Assembly (NCBI GenBank): GCA_024697885.1
Contig: JAILSA010000100.1
Coordinates: 1-10,468 of the forward strand
Length of the DNA stretch: 10,468 nucleotides
Origin: Eubacterium sp.
GTDB lineage: Bacteria; Bacillota; Clostridia; Lachnospirales; Lachnospiraceae
Direction of reading: 5' to 3'
Position 1 is the stretch's first letter; every line of letters starts with the position of its first letter. Positions 7,847 through 10,468 of the stretch are shown one piece after another. The notes under the pieces are model-generated. The model was given only the letters and a program-made list of their open reading frames with translations, ran no database searches and was not told where the DNA came from. A program made the translations under genes and the position numbers.

Positions 7847-7858
7847 GATGGCCTCTAA
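7811..7858. repeat. Nested inverted repeat across the convergent gene ends
   Basis: Outer arms TTAGAGG (7811-7817) and CCTCTAA (7852-7858) are perfect complements; the first contains the minus-strand stop. Inside, CTTACTTG (7827-7834) and CAAGTGAG (7840-7847) form an 8-bp stem (one G-T pair) with a 5-nt loop, and the second arm contains the deacetylase stop. No long T tract follows on either strand, so it is not a clear terminator. It may stall or shield both transcript ends. Confidence 0.5.
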
Positions 7859-8176
7859 CTGATCGTAGTATTTGTAAAGGGTCTGGGTCCCGTTTTCCAA
7901 GAGATAGTAGTGCTTGATATAGGGAACCAGAAGAAGGATAAACATGAAGGTCAGCAGGACCAGAATCGGCTGCTGGAGGGCCACATTGGCCAGGAGAGTT
8001 ATTATGGTCATAAGGGCAAACAAGACTGTTACCAGCAGGTGAATAAAGCGCTCATGTTGAAAAAACTGAATTTGAACGAGCAGGCGTTTCTGCTCCATTT
8101 GGGCTTCTTCCGGACTCAGCTTGTCCTGAAGGAGCTCTTTGTAATAATCCAGGTAAAAGTGCATTCGTTTGGTCAT
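7811..8176 (-). CDS. Small two-helix membrane protein of unknown function
   Basis: 121 aa; family not recognised. An N-terminal amphipathic, charged region (1-42, including LSPEEAQMEQKRLLVQIQFF) could form a coiled coil. It is followed by two hydrophobic segments, about 44-66 and 70-87, and a tyrosine-rich tail (YIKHYYLLENG, LYKYYDQLEAI). It is supported by AAGGAC upstream of the ATG at 8176, a promoter at 8212-8239, and a hydrophobic pattern too regular for an antisense shadow. Its last 12 codons overlap the 3' end of the deacetylase gene. An open frame on the other strand (7910-8218) lacks such signals. Function unknown; probably both termini are cytoplasmic. Confidence 0.8.
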   Translation of the reverse strand: MTKRMHFYLDYYKELLQDKLSPEEAQMEQKRLLVQIQFFQHERFIHLLVTVLFALMTIITLLANVALQQPILVLLTFMFILLLVPYIKHYYLLENGTQTLYKYYDQLEAISLGVQVSDSIL

Positions 8177-8211
8177 AAAGGTCAGTCCTTTCTCAATATA
8201 TTCCTATTCTT

Positions 8212-8239
8212 ATTTTAACATAGGTTGTTGCGGTGTAAA
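8212..8239 (-). promoter_or_regulatory. Promoter of the 7811-8176 membrane protein gene
   Basis: Read on the minus strand: TTTACA (8239-8234), a 16-nt spacer and TAAAAT (8217-8212), with an extended -10 TG. It lies about 35 nt upstream of the ATG at 8176. Its -35 box sits inside the spacer of the opposing promoter at 8228-8256. Confidence 0.6.
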
Positions 8240-8256
8240 AGATAATTTGTTACAAT
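8228..8256 (+). promoter_or_regulatory. Promoter of the secreted basic protein / rhodanese-TtcA operon
   Basis: TTGCGG (8228-8233), a 17-nt spacer and TACAAT (8251-8256), with an extended -10 TG at 8248-8249. The leader to the ATG at 8324 is about 60 nt. ACCTC in that leader (8273-8277) is complementary to GAGGT in the ribosome site (8312-8316), a weak potential block on translation. The promoter overlaps the divergent one, so only one polymerase should bind at a time. Confidence 0.65.
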
Positions 8257-8323
8257 GAAAGTAGGAATGAAAACCTCATAATAAGGGAGTGTAAAAGCAT
8301 TTTTTAACTAGGAGGTAGACAAA

Positions 8324-8755
8324 ATGAACAAGGGAAAAAGATTATTATCATACTTATTAGTGGCGGCTTTACTGGGTTCTACGATTGTAGTGAATCCAAC
8401 AGTATCCCAGGCTAAGAAAAAAACCAGAAAGGTTGTTGTAGAGGGTATCCGCGGAAACATTCTCTATTACTATCTGGCCAGGAAAAAGTCTACTGTGATA
8501 AGTGGATCTAAGTCCAGCTACCGGGTTGGCACCGGCAAGAGAAGACAGATCAAGATCAATGCCAGTACCAAGTTTTACCTGCGAGATATGACCAACAAGA
8601 GTAAGAACAAGGTAGACAGAGCTGAGTTTAGAGACGGTGTAGGCAAGCTGAAACAGAAGAAGGCCAAGGATGGCACTGTCTATTACAAAGGAAATTATTG
8701 CAAAATCAAACTAGTAGGTGGAAGATGTACCAAGATAACACAGAAATATCAGTAG
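8324..8755 (+). CDS. Small secreted, very basic protein of unknown function
   Basis: 143 aa. Residues 1-30 are a classical signal peptide: a KGKR start, a hydrophobic core (8-22) and a likely cleavage after VSQA. The mature part (about 113 aa) has 33 Lys/Arg against 6 Asp/Glu by my count, so it is strongly cationic. It alternates short beta-like segments (KVVVEGIRGNILYYY, RQIKINASTKFYL, TVYYKGNYCKIKLVGG), suggesting a small beta barrel. Two cysteines (126, 135) near the C-terminus could form a disulfide. AGGAGGT (8310-8316) precedes the ATG by 7 nt. The charge would suit binding to anionic wall polymers or nucleic acid, but that is inference. Its last 31 bp overlap the next gene. I recognise no named family. 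Confidence 0.85.
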   Translation: MNKGKRLLSYLLVAALLGSTIVVNPTVSQAKKKTRKVVVEGIRGNILYYYLARKKSTVISGSKSSYRVGTGKRRQIKINASTKFYLRDMTNKSKNKVDRAEFRDGVGKLKQKKAKDGTVYYKGNYCKIKLVGGRCTKITQKYQ

Positions 8756-9903
8756 AAGAATTAAAAAACATCAGGCCGGAGGAAATTCAGATTTTGGACC
8801 TCAGGTCTGAGGATGAAATTGAACACGGAGCTATTAGGGGTGCCCTGCCAGTGGTAGGGCATCATCTTTTGACCGATGAAAAGATAAGAAGAGACAAGAG
8901 ATTGGTAGTAGTGAGCAAGAGGGGCCAGGCCAGCCAGGAGGCGGCTAAGACCCTGAGAGAGGCCGGCTGCCAGGCTCAGAGTCTTAAGGGAGGCTACCTG
9001 GCCTGGGTCCTAGACCAGATTCAGGAGGATCAGGAGGCTGTCAGCGCCAAGGAGGTAGAACAGAGCCTTCGCAAGCGCTTCAAAAAGACCATTTGGTCCA
9101 AGTTTGCCAAGGCCATTAATACCTATGACCTAATCCAGCCGGGAGACCGGATTGCCGTCTGTATCTCCGGTGGCAAGGACTCCATGCTTATGGCCAAGTG
9201 CTTTCAGGAAATCAAGCGTCATAACAAGTTTGATTTTGATGTCAAGTTCATTGTTATGGATCCGGGCTACAGTCCTGCCAACCGTCAAGTCATTGAGGCC
9301 AATGCCAGGAGGCTAGAGATTCCCATTGAGATTTACGAATCCCAGATTTTTGACTCCGTCTATCATATTGAGAAGTCCCCTTGCTATCTCTGCGCCCGCA
9401 TGAGAAGGGGCCATCTCTACCACTATGCCAAGGAGCTTGGTTGTAACAAAATCGCTCTGGGCCACCACTACGATGATGTCATTGAGACCATTCTCATGGG
9501 AATGCTTTACGGGGCCCAAATTCAGACCATGATGCCTAAGCTTCACAGCACTAATTTTCCGGGTATGGAGCTGATTCGCCCCCTCTATCTGGTGAGAGAA
9601 GAGGATATTAAGGCTTGGAGAGATTACAATAAGTTGCATTTTATCCAGTGTGCCTGTCGGTTTACGGAGGCCAATACAGATGCCAACAGCAAGGAAAATG
9701 CCTCCAAGAGATTGGAGATTAAGGCCCTGATCAGAGAACTAAAAAAAGGCAACCCCTTTGTGGAGGGCAACATTTTCAAAAGTGTGGAAAATGTCAACCT
9801 CAGCACAGTGGTTGCCTACAAAAAAGATGGTATTAAGCATTTTTTCCTAGAAGATTACGATGAACCAGGCGATGGAAGACAGGAACAATCTGAGCCGCAA
9901 TGA
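8725..9903 (+). CDS. Rhodanese-like domain fused to TtcA-type tRNA thiolation ATPase
   Basis: 392 aa. Residues 15-98 form a rhodanese fold (ILDLRSEDEIEHGAIRGALP at 23-42, LKGGYLAW at 87-94), but the active-site loop reads VVVSKRGQAS with Ser64 where the catalytic Cys should be. Residues 125-380 are a TtcA-like PP-loop ATPase: SGGKDS (148-153), PCYLCARMRRG with Cys220/Cys223, GHHYDDVIET (246-255) and CAC (309-311). TtcA binds a 4Fe-4S cluster through three cysteines and makes 2-thiocytidine in tRNA; the cluster cysteines appear present. The start is taken as ATG 8725 after AGGTGG (8716-8721), giving a 31-bp overlap with the preceding gene; an in-frame TTG at 8698 is possible. The tail overlaps bioY by 71 bp. 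The tRNA substrate is uncertain. Confidence 0.93.
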   Translation: MYQDNTEISVEELKNIRPEEIQILDLRSEDEIEHGAIRGALPVVGHHLLTDEKIRRDKRLVVVSKRGQASQEAAKTLREAGCQAQSLKGGYLAWVLDQIQEDQEAVSAKEVEQSLRKRFKKTIWSKFAKAINTYDLIQPGDRIAVCISGGKDSMLMAKCFQEIKRHNKFDFDVKFIVMDPGYSPANRQVIEANARRLEIPIEIYESQIFDSVYHIEKSPCYLCARMRRGHLYHYAKELGCNKIALGHHYDDVIETILMGMLYGAQIQTMMPKLHSTNFPGMELIRPLYLVREEDIKAWRDYNKLHFIQCACRFTEANTDANSKENASKRLEIKALIRELKKGNPFVEGNIFKSVENVNLSTVVAYKKDGIKHFFLEDYDEPGDGRQEQSEPQ

Positions 9904-10384
9904 CCATCTTGACAAGGTCGATGGCGATGAATGGGACAAAGCCTGCCAAGAGGGCTGGAATCAGTCCAACACCGCTTGTAAACATGTACCAGAGACTTCC
10001 AAAGAGGTCTAGGAATACAGCAGACACAATAGCTGCTGCTGTGTAGTAGATTCGGCTGTAAGGTCTTTGGCACGCCAGAGCCAGGAAAAAGGCGACAATC
10101 AAAAAGGCGAAGGAATATCCTCCCCAAGGGGTGAGAAGATAGCCTAGGCCTCCCTGGCCGCCGATAAAGACGGGAACTCCCACACAACCTAGGAGGAACC
10201 AGACAGCAGTGATGCTGAAGGACTCCAGGGGAGAAAAGGTCAAAGCGATTAGGGTTAACATGAGATTAAAGACTGTGACATGACTTCCGTTTGGCAGGGG
10301 AATGCTAATATAGGCACTGATGCAGAGCATGGTGGCAAAAAGAGCCATACTTACCAGACGAAAAGTTTTTGTTTGTGTGTTCAT
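9833..10384 (-). CDS. bioY: BioY, biotin-specific S component of an ECF transporter
   Basis: 183 aa membrane protein that binds biotin and imports it, usually with the shared EcfA/EcfA'/EcfT energising module. About six hydrophobic helices are visible. The family signature GVPVFIGGQGGLGYLLTPWGGY (residues 69-90) and the last-helix pattern IDLVKMVIA with Asp156 and Lys159 match BioY. No ECF ATPase or T gene lies in the window, so it probably uses a module encoded elsewhere. The start is ATG 10384, preceded by AGGAGG (10395-10390) at 5 nt; the frame stays open to 10447, but that part lies in the promoter. Its 3' end overlaps the TtcA-like gene tail-to-tail. Likely regulated by biotin through BirA. 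Confidence 0.95.
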   Translation of the reverse strand: MNTQTKTFRLVSMALFATMLCISAYISIPLPNGSHVTVFNLMLTLIALTFSPLESFSITAVWFLLGCVGVPVFIGGQGGLGYLLTPWGGYSFAFLIVAFFLALACQRPYSRIYYTAAAIVSAVFLDLFGSLWYMFTSGVGLIPALLAGFVPFIAIDLVKMVIAAQIVPVFHRLVHRNLLGKNA

Positions 10385-10385
10385 A

Positions 10386-10434
10386 AAAACCTCCTGTAAT
10401 ATGTTTTTTACAAAGCATATTATAAGGAGGTTTT
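10386..10434. repeat. Inverted repeat in the bioY upstream region
   Basis: AAAACCTCCT (10386-10395) is a perfect complement of AGGAGGTTTT (10425-10434). Inside, AATATG (10398-10403) pairs with CATATT (10416-10421), giving 16 potential pairs around a 12-nt loop with small bulges. The left arm, read on the minus strand, is the bioY ribosome site. The right arm falls in the spacer of the bioY promoter and, read on the plus strand, is itself an AGGAGG 10 nt before an ATG at 10441. Confidence 0.7.
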
Positions 10435-10447
10435 CTTGGAATGTCAA
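10419..10447 (-). promoter_or_regulatory. Consensus promoter of bioY
   Basis: Read on the minus strand: TTGACA (10447-10442), a 17-nt spacer and TATAAT (10424-10419), a perfect sigma-A consensus. Transcription would start near 10412, leaving a leader of about 28 nt with AGGAGG in it. Such a strong promoter implies that a repressor controls it, in keeping with the adjacent candidate BirA site. Confidence 0.85.
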
Positions 10448-10468
10448 CCAATAAATTAAAAATGGTTA
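10441..10468 (+). CDS. Possible start of a divergent gene, running off the window
   Basis: An ATG at 10441 opens nine codons (MSTNKLKMV) to the window edge and has AGGAGG at 10425-10430, 10 nt upstream. Against it, the codons coincide with the bioY -35 box and the candidate BirA operator, and only a weak plus-strand promoter (TTGTGT 10373-10378, 18 nt, TAATAT 10397-10402) is visible. Too short to identify. Confidence 0.2.
10442..10468. promoter_or_regulatory. Candidate BirA (biotin repressor) operator, cut by window edge
   Basis: On the plus strand TGTCAACC (10442-10449), 14 nt, then GGTTA (10464-10468), where the window ends. BirA operators of the biotin regulon are inverted repeats of the type GTAAACC or GTTAACC, about 14-16 nt, then the complement. 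The left half-site overlaps the bioY -35 box, as expected for repression. The right half-site is incomplete, so this rests on a partial match plus gene context. Confidence 0.55.

Noticed and set aside
7910-8218. 102-codon plus-strand frame opposite the small membrane protein
   Set aside because: No ribosome site or promoter; the minus-strand frame has both, plus two clear hydrophobic helices.
8698-8724. TTG start giving a 9-residue longer rhodanese-TtcA protein
   Set aside because: A poor start codon without a good ribosome site; ATG 8725 follows AGGTGG, although that spacing is short, so the choice is likely rather than certain.
10386-10434. A biotin riboswitch or a simple ribosome-site-masking hairpin for bioY
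   Set aside because: The masking arm lies between the -35 and -10 boxes, so it is absent from mRNA made at the consensus promoter; the leader of about 28 nt is too short for a riboswitch.
10385-10447. N-terminal extension of BioY upstream of the ATG at 10384
   Set aside because: It spans the bioY -10 and -35 boxes, and a strong ribosome site lies just before 10384.
1-10468. CRISPR arrays, tRNA/rRNA genes, insertion sequences, toxin-antitoxin or phage-defence systems
   Set aside because: I looked for spaced direct repeats, cloverleaf-like sequences, transposase motifs and terminal repeats and saw none.

Overview
The window reads as chromosomal DNA of a low-to-mid GC Gram-positive anaerobe, most likely Bacillota, class Clostridia, in or near the Lachnospiraceae. 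The grounds are strong AGGAGG ribosome sites, consensus sigma-A type promoters, protein sequences of clostridial style and very compact spacing. I see no insertion sequence, integrase, phage gene, CRISPR array or RNA gene. No stretch of more than about 160 bases lacks a gene.

Layout. (1) 1-1787, minus strand: a bifunctional class A penicillin-binding protein, cut at its C-terminus by the window edge. (2) 1788-1943: a divergent control region with two back-to-back promoters. (3) 1944-5472, plus strand: a tight operon of yigZ (IMPACT family), rarA (AAA+ replication-recombination factor), a small two-helix membrane protein, ccdA and a TlpA/ResA-like membrane-anchored thioredoxin. The last two form a pathway that carries reducing power across the membrane. 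(4) 5613-7846, plus: an AI-2E-family membrane protein and a membrane-anchored polysaccharide deacetylase, probably co-transcribed. (5) 7811-8176, minus: a small two-helix membrane protein whose 3' end overlaps the deacetylase gene. (6) 8177-8323: a second divergent control region in which the two promoters physically overlap. (7) 8324-9903, plus: a small, very basic secreted protein, overlapping by 31 bp a gene for a rhodanese-like domain fused to a TtcA-type tRNA-thiolation ATPase. The rhodanese active-site Cys is Ser. (8) 9833-10384, minus: bioY, the biotin-binding component of an ECF transporter, overlapping the thiolation gene tail-to-tail by 71 bp. A consensus promoter and a probable BirA operator lie upstream, at the window edge.

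Together the genes are mostly housekeeping and cell-envelope functions: peptidoglycan synthesis (PBP), peptidoglycan or polysaccharide modification (deacetylase), extracytoplasmic thiol redox (CcdA and TlpA), DNA replication repair (RarA), tRNA sulfur chemistry (TtcA-like) and vitamin uptake (BioY). The least ordinary parts are the catalytically altered rhodanese-TtcA fusion with its overlapping secreted basic partner, the two convergent gene overlaps, and the symmetrical bioY control region.
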